From an uncultured Mogibacterium sp. (GTDB lineage: Bacteria; Bacillota; Clostridia; Peptostreptococcales; Anaerovoracaceae): a stretch of DNA of 64,000 nt. The notes under the pieces were generated by a model. The model saw nothing but the letters and a program-made list of their open reading frames with translations, had not been told where the DNA came from and made no database searches. The stretch is from positions 1 through 64,000 of the forward strand of contig NZ_CALISE010000014.1 in NCBI RefSeq assembly GCF_938041965.1. Direction: 5' to 3'. Below are positions 53,861-63,221 of this stretch, piece after piece; position 1 is the first letter of the stretch; each line of letters opens with the position of its first letter. The position numbers were made by a program, and so were the translations under genes.

Positions 53861-54802
53861 ATGGCACTTGTAACAACAACAGAGATGTTTAAGAAAGCAT
53901 ACGATGGAGGCTACGCTATCGGAGCTTTTAATGTTAATAATATGGAAATTGTACAGGGAATCACCGAAGCTTGTAAGGAGGAGAATTCACCTGTGATACT
54001 TCAGGTGTCAAAGGGTGCTCGCTCTTATGCTAGCCATACTTATCTCATGAAGCTCGTTGAGGCAGCGGTTATGGATTGTCCTGATATTCCAATTGCACTT
54101 CACCTTGATCACGGTCCGGACTTCGAGACTTGTAAGTCATGCATAGATGGTGGGTTTACTTCTGTAATGATTGACGCTTCTTCAAGACCGTTTGAAGAGA
54201 ATATTGAAATTACTAAGCAGGTTGTAGATTATGCACATAAGTATGGCGTTGTAGTTGAAGCTGAACTTGGCACACTTGCAGGCATTGAGGATGATGTGGT
54301 TGTTTCAGCAGAGGATTCATCATATACTCGACCTGAAGAGGTTGAGGAGTTTGTGCGTAGGACCGGCTGTGATTCACTTGCAATTGCTATAGGAACGAGT
54401 CATGGAGCATTTAAGTTTAAACCGGGTACTAAGCCACAGCTAAGGTTTGACGTGCTTCACGAGTGCGAGAAGAAGCTGCCAGGATTCCCAATAGTACTTC
54501 ATGGAGCATCGTCTGTTCCACAGGAGTATGTGCACATGATAAATACTTATGGTGGAGCGATGAAGGATGCGATAGGTGTTCCGGAGGATCAACTAAGAGA
54601 AGCTGCTCGTTCGGCAGTATGCAAGATTAATATAGATTCAGATCTTAGACTAGCGATGACAGGTTCAGTTAGGAAGCATCTTGTTGAGTGCCCTGCAGAT
54701 TTTGACCCTAGGCAGTATCTGAAGCCTGCAAGGGCTAATATCAAGGAGATTGTAAGGCACAAGATTGTAAATGTTCTTGGCTGTTCAGGAAAAGCGCTAT
54801 AA
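53861..54802 (+). CDS. fba: class II fructose-1,6-bisphosphate aldolase
   Basis: The 313-residue glycolytic enzyme splits fructose-1,6-bisphosphate using zinc. It has GAFNVNNMEIVQG, the HLDHGPDFE segment with the catalytic Asp and the first zinc histidine, VEAELGTLAG, IGTSHGAFKF and VLHGASSVP. Start 53861 follows GGGAGG. It is complete, unlike the frameshifted relative at 208-1049. Confidence 0.94.
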   Translation: MALVTTTEMFKKAYDGGYAIGAFNVNNMEIVQGITEACKEENSPVILQVSKGARSYASHTYLMKLVEAAVMDCPDIPIALHLDHGPDFETCKSCIDGGFTSVMIDASSRPFEENIEITKQVVDYAHKYGVVVEAELGTLAGIEDDVVVSAEDSSYTRPEEVEEFVRRTGCDSLAIAIGTSHGAFKFKPGTKPQLRFDVLHECEKKLPGFPIVLHGASSVPQEYVHMINTYGGAMKDAIGVPEDQLREAARSAVCKINIDSDLRLAMTGSVRKHLVECPADFDPRQYLKPARANIKEIVRHKIVNVLGCSGKAL

Positions 54803-54831
54803 TACTTGAAAAATATCATTTTACGAGGTTA

Positions 54832-54858
54832 AGAGCATTGCGCAGAGCGCAATGCTCT
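54832..54858 (+). terminator. hairpin after fba
   Basis: A perfect 12-bp stem (agagcattgcgc / gcgcaatgctct) with loop AGA lies 30 bases after fba. There is no T-run, so it may act as an mRNA end or stability element rather than a full terminator. Confidence 0.55.
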
Positions 54859-54908
54859 ACTATTATAGACATATGAAAAAAATAATTACATTTGTTTAAG
54901 AGGTTTAG

Positions 54909-56303
54909 ATGAAAATACTTTATTTTGACTGCGCGACTGGTATCAGTGGCAATATGGCTATTGGAGCGCTTTTAGAGATCTGTGATGGTGAGCAATATTT
55001 GAGAGATGAGCTCGCCAAGCTTGAGGTTCCAGGATATCAATTAAATGTAATTAAGAGGGATTCTCATGGAATTGACGGAACATATGTTGAGGTATTAGAG
55101 GCTAATACAGGAATACCAGTTGATGCAATACATGATGGGAACAAGAATGTAGGTAGCAGTGCTACTCTGGGGCTCCATCACGGACATACTCATAGTCATC
55201 ATCACGAGCTTGATTCCAGCCCAGAACACCACTCTCATGGTCACTATCACGACCATAACCATGACCACTCTTTAGACAATCACTGTCATAATCATCAAGA
55301 TGACAATGATAATAATCACAATCACAATTACGTTCATAGGACATATGCTGATATTAAGCAGATAATAGAAGGCAGTGGAATTACAGAAGCTGCAAAGGAA
55401 CTTTCTAGATCCATGTTTCAGAAAGTTGCAGCTGCTGAAGCGGCAGTTCATGGTAAGCCGATAGATGAGGTTCATTTCCACGAGGTTGGTGCTATTGATT
55501 CGATAGTTGATATTGTCAGTGTAGCAATTTTGATGGATTACATAAAGCCAGATAGAGTTATATCGAGTGTTGTTTCTGACGGATACGGCACTATTAAGTG
55601 TGCGCATGGGGTGTTAAGCGTTCCAGTGCCGGCAACATCGATGATTTATAAAAATGAACATATTATATTTAAGCAAATCGAAGTTCCAACGGAACTCGTA
55701 ACACCTACGGGAGCAGCGATTATATCTACTTTTGCCGAATCATACGGACTGATGCCGGAGATGAATCTAAATAAAATTGGTATTGGAGTAGGTAGTCGCA
55801 ATATCGGTGGACCTAATACGCTGAGGGTTTTTCTCGGGGAAGATGTTACAGCAGAAGGCGAGACTCAGAATGGTGATATTATAGTTGTAAATTCTAATAT
55901 CGATGATTCAAGTGGAGAGGACCTCGGGTATGTGCTTGAGAAACTTATGGATGCGGGTGCTCTTGATGTTTCCTATGCTCCAATCTTCATGAAGAAGAAT
56001 AGACCCGCGTATAGGCTCGAAGTTATATGTAGGGCCGAAACTAGAGAGAAACTCAGCGAAATCATCTTTGACGAAACAACTACAATTGGTGTTAGATATT
56101 ATCCAGTGCAGCGTGAGGAACTTACGAGGGTTAGAACTCTGGTGGATACGGAGCTAGGGCAGATTGAAGCAAAGCAGGTATCTACGATATCTGGGCATAC
56201 ATACACATATCCGGAGTACGAGAGCATGAAGTCTATAGCTTCAGAGCTTGGGATATCGATGAAGTCAGTACGAGCTACATTTGGGAAGGGATTGAGAGAT
56301 TGA
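54909..56303 (+). CDS. larC: nickel-pincer cofactor biosynthesis protein LarC with histidine-rich insert
   Basis: LarC inserts nickel into the pyridinium-3,5-bisthiocarboxylate mononucleotide cofactor of lactate racemase-type enzymes. The 464-residue product begins LYFDCATGISGNMAIGALLE and has EVHFHEVGAIDSIVDIV and the LVTPTGAAI segment. Residues 90-143 are an insertion with 21 histidines plus Asp and Asn, a likely nickel store. Unlike LarC of Lactobacillus plantarum, which needs a programmed frameshift, the frame is continuous here. LarB, LarE and a LarA-like enzyme are absent from the window. Confidence 0.92.
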   Translation: MKILYFDCATGISGNMAIGALLEICDGEQYLRDELAKLEVPGYQLNVIKRDSHGIDGTYVEVLEANTGIPVDAIHDGNKNVGSSATLGLHHGHTHSHHHELDSSPEHHSHGHYHDHNHDHSLDNHCHNHQDDNDNNHNHNYVHRTYADIKQIIEGSGITEAAKELSRSMFQKVAAAEAAVHGKPIDEVHFHEVGAIDSIVDIVSVAILMDYIKPDRVISSVVSDGYGTIKCAHGVLSVPVPATSMIYKNEHIIFKQIEVPTELVTPTGAAIISTFAESYGLMPEMNLNKIGIGVGSRNIGGPNTLRVFLGEDVTAEGETQNGDIIVVNSNIDDSSGEDLGYVLEKLMDAGALDVSYAPIFMKKNRPAYRLEVICRAETREKLSEIIFDETTTIGVRYYPVQREELTRVRTLVDTELGQIEAKQVSTISGHTYTYPEYESMKSIASELGISMKSVRATFGKGLRD

Positions 56304-57007
56304 TGTATAAAGCTGCAATTTTTGATATGGATGGAACTATTCTTGATACCATAACGGATTTAAAGGACAGCACCAATCATGCGCTTAAAGTAAATGGGCA
56401 TAGATGTGATTACAATGTGAGAGACGCGGCAAGATTTTTTGGTAGCGGAGTAAAGGTTGCCATGGCTAGGGCACTAGCGACTGAAGCTGGATACAGCGAC
56501 GATGAGGTTGATCTCATAGGTGTCGAGACATCATATGAGGGTGACGAAGCGGAGCTGACAGCGGTAATTAACTCATTTGAGGAATGGTACCCTGATCATT
56601 GTGATGAGAAGACGAAGCCTTTTGAAGGCGTGATTGAAGCGATTAATGATTTGAGGAGTAAAGGGATAAGGACAGCAGTAGTATCCAACAAAATGCATGA
56701 GGCTGCGGTAATTCTTGCTGATAGATATTTTCCTGGAGTTTTCGAATATGTTCAGGGAGTAGATGACAAAATCAGGAGGAAGCCTAATCCAGACGCAACA
56801 CTGAGGATACTTGAATTCATGGGTATTGGCCAAGATGAGGCAGTGTATATAGGCGATACCGAGGTGGATATCGAAACTGCACATAATGCAGGGTTAAACT
56901 GCATAAGTGTCGATTGGGGCTTTAGAAACAGAAAATTTTTAGCGAGTGTTGGAGCTAGCCCGGTTTGTTCCGATATGGAGGCGCTGGTTGCAGCTATTAC
57001 TAAATAA
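56303..57007 (+). CDS. HAD-family phosphatase (phosphoglycolate phosphatase-like)
   Basis: The 234-residue protein has HAD motif I DMDGTILDT, motif II VVSNK, the motif III lysine in RRKPNPD, and motif IV GDTEVDIETA. The cap domain of about 60 residues fits the Gph/PpaX group. It may hydrolyse phosphoglycolate or pyrophosphate. It starts on the last base of larC, so it is co-translated. Confidence 0.88.
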   Translation: MYKAAIFDMDGTILDTITDLKDSTNHALKVNGHRCDYNVRDAARFFGSGVKVAMARALATEAGYSDDEVDLIGVETSYEGDEAELTAVINSFEEWYPDHCDEKTKPFEGVIEAINDLRSKGIRTAVVSNKMHEAAVILADRYFPGVFEYVQGVDDKIRRKPNPDATLRILEFMGIGQDEAVYIGDTEVDIETAHNAGLNCISVDWGFRNRKFLASVGASPVCSDMEALVAAITK

Positions 57008-57026
57008 CATATATTGCTGATAATTT

Positions 57027-57530
57027 ATGGAGGAAAACGTGGGAGCGACTAAGCTGAATTGTACTGGCGAGTGCATGTTTGTCGTAAATAAAAAGGCGTC
57101 TCGAGCGAATTCATTTAATTTTGTTTGCGACTATGTTCTAATTGGAGACGATAAAGGGCTTCCAATAGATGGAGCACGAATCAACGCAAACGAACAGCTT
57201 TATGCGGTGCTATTTTACGAAAAGCGTCATTTTATATCTCTTATTGTAAAGAAACCAACACCATATGCTATATCTCTAGTGTTCCGTAATATGGCGGATT
57301 ACGATGATGTGCTTGCGCTGCTCGAGATGACTGCTAGTGAAATTAGATTTAGCCGCCAGGATTTCAAAATTTCTAGCTATGCGAATAGGATTATTGATAA
57401 GCTGCGAGATGGAGTAGAGCTTGCGATCATGGATGCCGTTGATAAATCCAATGTCACGGTCTGTCCAGAGTGCGGTGTTGAGGTGCAACCTGGAGCTTTG
57501 TACTGCATGGAGCGTGGGGCTGAGCTCTAA
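57027..57530 (+). CDS. unknown protein with a damaged C-terminal zinc ribbon
   Basis: The 167-residue product has two early cysteines (C12, C16), a central mixed alpha/beta region without recognised family, and a C-terminal ribbon beginning CPECG at 146-150. The second pair of the ribbon should read C-x-x-C-G-A-E-L, but residue 163 is arginine (codon CGT at 57513, one change from TGT). The last three residues AEL are the usual end of such ribbons. Either zinc binding is lost or only three cysteines are used. It follows the HAD gene by 19 bases. Confidence 0.6.
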   Translation: MEENVGATKLNCTGECMFVVNKKASRANSFNFVCDYVLIGDDKGLPIDGARINANEQLYAVLFYEKRHFISLIVKKPTPYAISLVFRNMADYDDVLALLEMTASEIRFSRQDFKISSYANRIIDKLRDGVELAIMDAVDKSNVTVCPECGVEVQPGALYCMERGAEL

Positions 57531-57624
57531 ATATAGAATCATATATGACGATACTAATCGCATATAAAATCTACACTAATGGGATATAGAAGTGCTGCGT
57601 AAGGTTTATAGAGAGGAGACTTAA

Positions 57625-58632
57625 GTGGATAAAGATACAATGATGATGGAGACTTGTCATGCTAGTGACACTAGAATTACTGAAGAAATCGATAAGGATA
57701 TGAGTGATTTGGCTGAGCAGCTCCTAGAAGATTATAAGCAGGATCGTGACATCGATGCCATTAGAATGTATGAGCTACCCGAACAGAAAGCAATTAAGGA
57801 AATCATCCGCGAGCTGATGATGGTGCTTCTTCCAGGATATTATCGTGAGAAATCTTACCGCACTTATAGTGTAGATAAGAAAATTCTTGTCATTCTAGAA
57901 GATGTTATGTTCATGATGACTAAACAGATGGAAAAAGCATTACTTCACAGACATGAGTTTGAAGATGCATGCATAGCGGTTAGGCAGGATGAGGCTAAGA
58001 AAATTGTAAAGTTGTTTTTTAAGCAGATTCCTAAGATTAGAGAATTTCTTAATACTGATATAATTGCCACATATGAGGGAGATCCTGCGGCAAATAGCAA
58101 GGATGAAATCGTTCTCGCGTACCCGGGGCTTTATGCTACAGCTATTTATAGGCTTGCTCATGAACTTCATGAACTGGATGTTCCGCTAATTCCAAGGATT
58201 ATGACTGAGTATGCGCACAGAAAAACCGGTGTGGATATCCATCCAGGAGCAACGATTGGAAAATACTTTTGTATGGACCATGCAACGGGCGTAGTAATAG
58301 GATCTACCTCCGTAATCGGCGAACACGTTAAGGTATATCAAGGGGTTACCATAGGTGCGCTTTCTACAAAGGCGGGTCAAAAGCTTCATGGAACGAAGAG
58401 GCATCCAACAATTGAGGATAATGTTACGCTGTACTCTGGAGCATCCGTACTAGGTGGAAACACTGTAATCGGAGAGGGTGCCGTAATCGGAGGAAATGCA
58501 TTTGTAACAAAGTCCGTAGATCCTCATACGACCGTAACAATTAAGACGCTTGAAATGGTTTATGACAAGCAGTCGCACAAGGCGGGGCAGGAGAAAGAGC
58601 GTAAGCAGGACGAGTGGTTTTACGTGATTTAA
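57625..58632 (+). CDS. serine O-acetyltransferase, long EpsC-type
   Basis: CysE-type enzymes make O-acetylserine for cysteine synthesis. The 335-residue product has a helical N-terminal part and a left-handed beta-helix (from about 200). This carries GVDIHPGATIGKYFCMDHATG with the catalytic His-Asp and KRHPTIEDNVTLYSGASVLGG. The family members with about 300 or more residues have a longer N-terminus than E. coli CysE. Start is GTG 57625 with AGGAG upstream; ATG 57640 is the alternative. Confidence 0.9.
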   Translation: MDKDTMMMETCHASDTRITEEIDKDMSDLAEQLLEDYKQDRDIDAIRMYELPEQKAIKEIIRELMMVLLPGYYREKSYRTYSVDKKILVILEDVMFMMTKQMEKALLHRHEFEDACIAVRQDEAKKIVKLFFKQIPKIREFLNTDIIATYEGDPAANSKDEIVLAYPGLYATAIYRLAHELHELDVPLIPRIMTEYAHRKTGVDIHPGATIGKYFCMDHATGVVIGSTSVIGEHVKVYQGVTIGALSTKAGQKLHGTKRHPTIEDNVTLYSGASVLGGNTVIGEGAVIGGNAFVTKSVDPHTTVTIKTLEMVYDKQSHKAGQEKERKQDEWFYVI

Positions 58633-58674
58633 CCAGATTGATTTATAAGAGAGAATTTTTAAGAGGGAGGGAGC

Positions 58675-61308
58675 ATGAGTAAGCAGCTGACACTAGGGAT
58701 ATTGGCACATGTTGATGCAGGTAAGACTACGCTTAGTGAAGCCATGCTCTATACCTCTGGAACAATAAGAAAACTAGGACGAGTCGACAATGGCGACTCG
58801 TTCTTCGACAATTATGAGGTTGAAAAAAATCGCGGAATTACCGTTTTCTCAAAGCAGGCCAGACTAAACTGGAATGATAGTCAAATCACCATACTCGATA
58901 CTCCAGGTCATGATGATTTTTCGGCTGAAATGGAGAGAGCTCTCGATGTAATCGACTATGCACTACTAGTAGTGAGTGGTGTAGGTGGACCTCAAAGTCA
59001 TACAGAGACAGTCTGGAGGCTTCTAAGAACACGAAAAATTCCGACATTTGTATTCATCAATAAGATGGATCTTGCTATCGCTGATAGGCACGAACAGATC
59101 AGCCGCATCAAGGGCAGACTTGGTGAAGGATTCGTCGATTTTAGTGTAGGTAATAACGACGAAGATTTTATAGATGGTGTGACATTTTATTCTCCAGAGC
59201 TTGCGGAGGATTTTTTGGAAAATATTAAATTGTCAGAAGAAGGTATTCGTAAGGCAATCCGAGAGTGCCAGATATTTCCGTGTTTATTCGGTTCTGCTCT
59301 CCACCAGGATGGAGTAGATAAATTGCTCGATGTAATATCAACATACACCTGCGGCTTTGATGAACTTAGAGGAGGAACCTCATCAGATGAAAAAATGGGG
59401 GCTTTGGTCTATAAGATAGCCCGTGACCAGAGGGATGAACGAATCTCATTTATACGAGTAATGCAAGGGGTGCTTCACCTAAAGGATAACGTCGCAGTCA
59501 GAGCCGAAAGCGGTGAACTGCGGCATGAAAAGATCAATCAAATAAGAATTTACTCCGGTCAGAAATACACGATGGTAGATTCAGCATCTCCTGGCGATAT
59601 ATGTGCAATAACTGGGGTAGGCTCATCAAGAGCAGGCAGGGGAATAGGAGCACTTGCGGAGGATGAGACGCGAAATGGCATAATCGAGCCATACCTTTCT
59701 TATAGAATCATTCCCGAAGAACGTGTGGAGCAAAACAAGTTTGTAGCGGATATGAGAGTGCTCGAAGAGGAAGATCCCAAACTGCATATTTCCGTAGAGC
59801 AAAGTCTCCGTGGTGTTAACATCAGGCTCATGGGTGAGGTCCAGCAAGAAATTCTTGAAACTCAGATAATGAACAGGTTTGGATATAGAGTGCGCTTTGA
59901 GGCAGGAAATATTATCTATAAGGAGACTGTAACAGAGGCAGCTGAAGGTATTGGTCACTTCGAACCGCTTAAGCATTATGCTGAAGTACATCTAATTATT
60001 AGACCAGGTGAGCGTGGAAGTGGCATCGTCACAGATAGCATTATCCAAGAGGACGCTTTAAGTAGAAATTGGCAAAATTTAATACTATCGCATCTGGATG
60101 AGAGGGTATTCCGTGGAGTGCAGATTGGAGCGCCCATCACAGATGTACGCATTACATTAGCTGCAGGAAAAGCTCATGAAAAACACACTGAAGGGGGAGA
60201 CTTTAGACAGGCCACTTATAGAGCGGTTAGAAATGGACTTCTGCGCGGTAATTGCCGAATACTAGAACCTTGGTTTAGCTTTGAGATAAAACTGCCTAGT
60301 GCTAATATTGGAATGGCTATGACCGATATAAGAAATGCTTCCGGGTCGTTTAGTGAACCAATTATTGATGGTGATATGTCTACTTTGAAAGGGAAAGCGC
60401 CTGCAGTATCATTAATTGACTATCAGAGAAAGCTTACTTCTTACACAGGTGGTAGAGGGCATATTAGCTGCATGCTAATTGGATATGACTTTTGTCATAA
60501 TGAATCAGAAGTTATTGAGGAGTCCAAGTACGAACAAGATAAGGATGAAACAGAAACGGGAGATTCAATATTCTGTTATCACGGGGCTGGGAGGACTGTC
60601 AAATGGGATGAGGTTCAAGACTATATGCATCTGCCCTTTGTTCTCGAGGAAGAAAAGGATTCTGGTTTAAGCGAAGATTCCGCTAGAGCTGAAACAATGG
60701 CGGCTGGCCGCAAACTAGCGAGCGATGCAGAGCTGCTGGCGATATTTGAGAGGACGTACGGGAAAATTTCAAAGGGGACTCTAGTAAAGCATAAGACAAA
60801 ACCGAAAGAGTCCGAATATCGAGCTATGGAGAAGCAGAAGCGTTCGCTTCATAGGCTTGAAAGAGCGGGAAAGCCAGATACTCACTTCGTTATAGATGGC
60901 TATAACCTTATAAATGCTGATGAGCATATGAAAGAGCTTTCTAAGGCTGATATTGGGGCAGCTAGGGATCATCTAATAAATATTCTTGCGAATTATCGCG
61001 GATATCTAGGGTGCAAGATGACTATCGTCTTTGATGCATACAGAGTGCCATACAGCTTTGGAAGAAAATATAAAGTAAGCGATACCGAGGTAGTATATAC
61101 TAAGGAAAATGAGACAGCGGACGCATATATCGCTGAGCTTACAAAAGATATCGGTAAGCGAGAAAGTGTTACGGTGGTATCGTCTGATGCCCTTGTTCAA
61201 GAGATGTCACTCGGACACGGCGCTCTCAGGATATCATCTAGGGAGTTCCTAATTGACATCGAAACAGTTCTGCAGGAGATTAGGGAGTTCATCGATGAAA
61301 ATAGTTAG
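58675..61308 (+). CDS. Tet(M)/EF-G-like ribosomal GTPase fused to a YacP/Rae1-type NYN nuclease
   Basis: Residues 1-640 form a complete translational GTPase of the ribosomal-protection kind. G1 is AHVDAGKT at 11-18, G2 RGIT at 53-56, G3 DTPGH at 75-79 and G4 NKMD at 129-132; EF-G-like domains II to V follow. A linker of about 100 residues contains ELLAIFERTYGKI and a lysine-rich stretch. Residues 738-877 are an NYN nuclease like B. subtilis YacP (Rae1), which cleaves mRNA at the ribosomal A site. The conserved acids are present: DGYN 741-744, ARD 763-765, VFDAY 785-789, ETADAYI 813-819 and SSD 836-838. Tet(M) itself is only about 639 residues. Both halves look active. Drug resistance is not implied. 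GGGAGGGAG precedes the ATG. Confidence 0.88.
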   Translation: MSKQLTLGILAHVDAGKTTLSEAMLYTSGTIRKLGRVDNGDSFFDNYEVEKNRGITVFSKQARLNWNDSQITILDTPGHDDFSAEMERALDVIDYALLVVSGVGGPQSHTETVWRLLRTRKIPTFVFINKMDLAIADRHEQISRIKGRLGEGFVDFSVGNNDEDFIDGVTFYSPELAEDFLENIKLSEEGIRKAIRECQIFPCLFGSALHQDGVDKLLDVISTYTCGFDELRGGTSSDEKMGALVYKIARDQRDERISFIRVMQGVLHLKDNVAVRAESGELRHEKINQIRIYSGQKYTMVDSASPGDICAITGVGSSRAGRGIGALAEDETRNGIIEPYLSYRIIPEERVEQNKFVADMRVLEEEDPKLHISVEQSLRGVNIRLMGEVQQEILETQIMNRFGYRVRFEAGNIIYKETVTEAAEGIGHFEPLKHYAEVHLIIRPGERGSGIVTDSIIQEDALSRNWQNLILSHLDERVFRGVQIGAPITDVRITLAAGKAHEKHTEGGDFRQATYRAVRNGLLRGNCRILEPWFSFEIKLPSANIGMAMTDIRNASGSFSEPIIDGDMSTLKGKAPAVSLIDYQRKLTSYTGGRGHISCMLIGYDFCHNESEVIEESKYEQDKDETETGDSIFCYHGAGRTVKWDEVQDYMHLPFVLEEEKDSGLSEDSARAETMAAGRKLASDAELLAIFERTYGKISKGTLVKHKTKPKESEYRAMEKQKRSLHRLERAGKPDTHFVIDGYNLINADEHMKELSKADIGAARDHLINILANYRGYLGCKMTIVFDAYRVPYSFGRKYKVSDTEVVYTKENETADAYIAELTKDIGKRESVTVVSSDALVQEMSLGHGALRISSREFLIDIETVLQEIREFIDENS

Positions 61309-61398
61309 GAAGATTGATTGAAGGGACAGAATTCACATTATAGTTATAAAATAATAGACATAATTGTAAGGCTAGGAGTAGAGAGAAAGGGACTGTAG

Positions 61399-62223
61399 AT
61401 GGAAAAATATTTGGGATGCCACCTATCGTCTTCGGATGGGTTTGAAGCGATGGGAAAAGCTGCACTATCAATTGGTGCAAATACATTTGCGTTTTTTACT
61501 AGAAATCCACGTGGTGGAAAGGCGAAGGCAATAGATGAAGCCGATGCACAGGCTTTGATGAAGCTGATGGATGAGCATAACTTCGGAAAGCTTGTAGCCC
61601 ATGCACCGTACACGCTAAATCCATGCTCGGGTAAGGAAAGCGTGAGGGAATTTGCAAGAACATGCATGCTAGAAGATTTAAAGCGAATGGAATATTTACC
61701 AGGAAACTACTATAACTTCCATCCTGGCAGTCACGTTGGCCAAGGAAGTGAACTGGGAATAAAGATGATTGTTGATACGCTTAACCACGTGATGTGGGAG
61801 GACCAGCATACGGTAGTGCTACTCGAGACAATGGCTGGCAAGGGTAGTGAAATAGGTAAGAATTTTGAAGAGCTTCGTCAGATTATCGATGGCGTGAAAA
61901 TCAAAGATAAGATAGGTGTTTGTCTTGATACATGCCATATAAGTGATGCGGGATATGATGTAAAGAACGACTTCGATGGAGTGCTGGAAGAGTTCGATAG
62001 AATTATAGGGTTAGATAGACTATGTGCGCTACACATCAATGATAGCAAGAATCCTATGGGGGCGGCAAAGGATAGACATGAGAAGATTGGTGACGGAGAA
62101 ATAGGTCTTGATGCGATGCTGTCAGTAGTTAATAATCCACATATAATAGGTCTTCCATGCATCCTCGAGACTCCGCAGGAAGACCTCAAAGGTTATGCAA
62201 GAGAGATTGAGACACTTAGATGA
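61399..62223 (+). CDS. nfo: endonuclease IV
   Basis: This 274-residue AP endonuclease repairs abasic sites. The TIM-barrel ligands appear as GCHLSSSDG, VAHAPYTLNP, NFHPGSHVGQG, VCLDTCHISDAGYD, LHINDSKNPMGAAKDRHEKIG and CILETPQ. It follows the GTPase/nuclease gene by 90 bases and overlaps prmA by four bases (ATGA). Confidence 0.95.
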   Translation: MEKYLGCHLSSSDGFEAMGKAALSIGANTFAFFTRNPRGGKAKAIDEADAQALMKLMDEHNFGKLVAHAPYTLNPCSGKESVREFARTCMLEDLKRMEYLPGNYYNFHPGSHVGQGSELGIKMIVDTLNHVMWEDQHTVVLLETMAGKGSEIGKNFEELRQIIDGVKIKDKIGVCLDTCHISDAGYDVKNDFDGVLEEFDRIIGLDRLCALHINDSKNPMGAAKDRHEKIGDGEIGLDAMLSVVNNPHIIGLPCILETPQEDLKGYAREIETLR

Positions 62224-63197
62224 AATATTACGAAATAAAAATTGAAGTATCGGAGCTCGGAATTGAACCGATGCTGGCAGCGCTTATCTGTGAAGGTATA
62301 GAGACTGCAGAAGTAAATGATCCAGCAGATGCTGTATTTATGAATGATCAACTTGGTGCGACAGATTATATAGCACCAGAGGATTTTAAAAGGGAGAGCA
62401 GCAAGTCGCCAAGTATTGTCGTGTATGCAGCGGATGATATGACAGCTGATAGCACTGTTAATGCGGTTAAGAAGGCTGCAAAAACAGTTAGAGAAAATGC
62501 AGAAAAAGGTCTATTCGGCACTGCTACTGATCTCGGCTCATTAAAGGTAACGGTCAATATCAGAGGTGACGAAGAGTGGAAAGACCGCTGGAAGGAATTT
62601 CTTAAGCCAGCTGCCCTTGGATTTAGCTACATAGCTGCCCCTCCGTGGGTAGATATTGCTGACTATTCACAGGAATTTGAATCTGATAGAGAGATTATAC
62701 GCATAAATCCAGGCATGGCCTTTGGGACTGGTCTTCATGAAACCACTTCGCTATCAGCAGATTTGCTAGAATCGTATATCAATGAGGGCGATAAGGTGCT
62801 GGACGTAGGCTGCGGCACAGGCATATTATCTATATTAGCTAGTAAGCTCGGAGCTAGTGAAGTGCTAGGTATAGACATAGATGATGAGGCAGTGGCAGCT
62901 TCGATAGAAAATAGCGAGGCTAATGACGTGCATAATGTGGTCATTGAAAAGGCTGATTTGACTGAAGGATTAGACTTTAAGGCAGATATCGTGGTAGCCA
63001 ACCTTCTTACAAATCTTGTCATTCGTCTCACGGGGGACATCCGTAATCACCTTGATAGTGGCGGGAGATACATAATGTCTGGTATACTAACTAATCAGCA
63101 GGATAAGGTGATTGCAGCACTTAAGGAAAACGGTTTTGAAATGTTAGCAGTTGCTGAGTTAGGCGAATGGTGTGCCATTGCAGCTGAACTAATATAA
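62220..63197 (+). CDS. prmA: ribosomal protein L11 methyltransferase
   Basis: The 325-residue enzyme methylates ribosomal protein L11. It has the N-terminal L11-recognition domain and a SAM-binding core: GMAFGTGLHETT, VLDVGCGTGILSILASKLGA, and DIVVANLLTNLV as motif IV. Length is slightly above the usual 300-315 residues. Several translation-related genes (GTPase fusion, prmA) lie together here. Confidence 0.93.
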   Translation: MKYYEIKIEVSELGIEPMLAALICEGIETAEVNDPADAVFMNDQLGATDYIAPEDFKRESSKSPSIVVYAADDMTADSTVNAVKKAAKTVRENAEKGLFGTATDLGSLKVTVNIRGDEEWKDRWKEFLKPAALGFSYIAAPPWVDIADYSQEFESDREIIRINPGMAFGTGLHETTSLSADLLESYINEGDKVLDVGCGTGILSILASKLGASEVLGIDIDDEAVAASIENSEANDVHNVVIEKADLTEGLDFKADIVVANLLTNLVIRLTGDIRNHLDSGGRYIMSGILTNQQDKVIAALKENGFEMLAVAELGEWCAIAAELI

Positions 63198-63221
63198 AAG
63201 GGGTTTTGGGAGGAGAATAAA

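Noticed and set aside
54909..56303. Programmed frameshift in larC
   Set aside because: The frame is continuous from start to stop, unlike the Lactobacillus gene, and no slippery site needs to be used.
58675..61308. Simple annotation as a tetracycline-resistance protein
   Set aside because: The protein is about 240 residues longer than Tet(M) and ends in a nuclease domain; the flanking genes are housekeeping and not mobile, so resistance should not be assumed.
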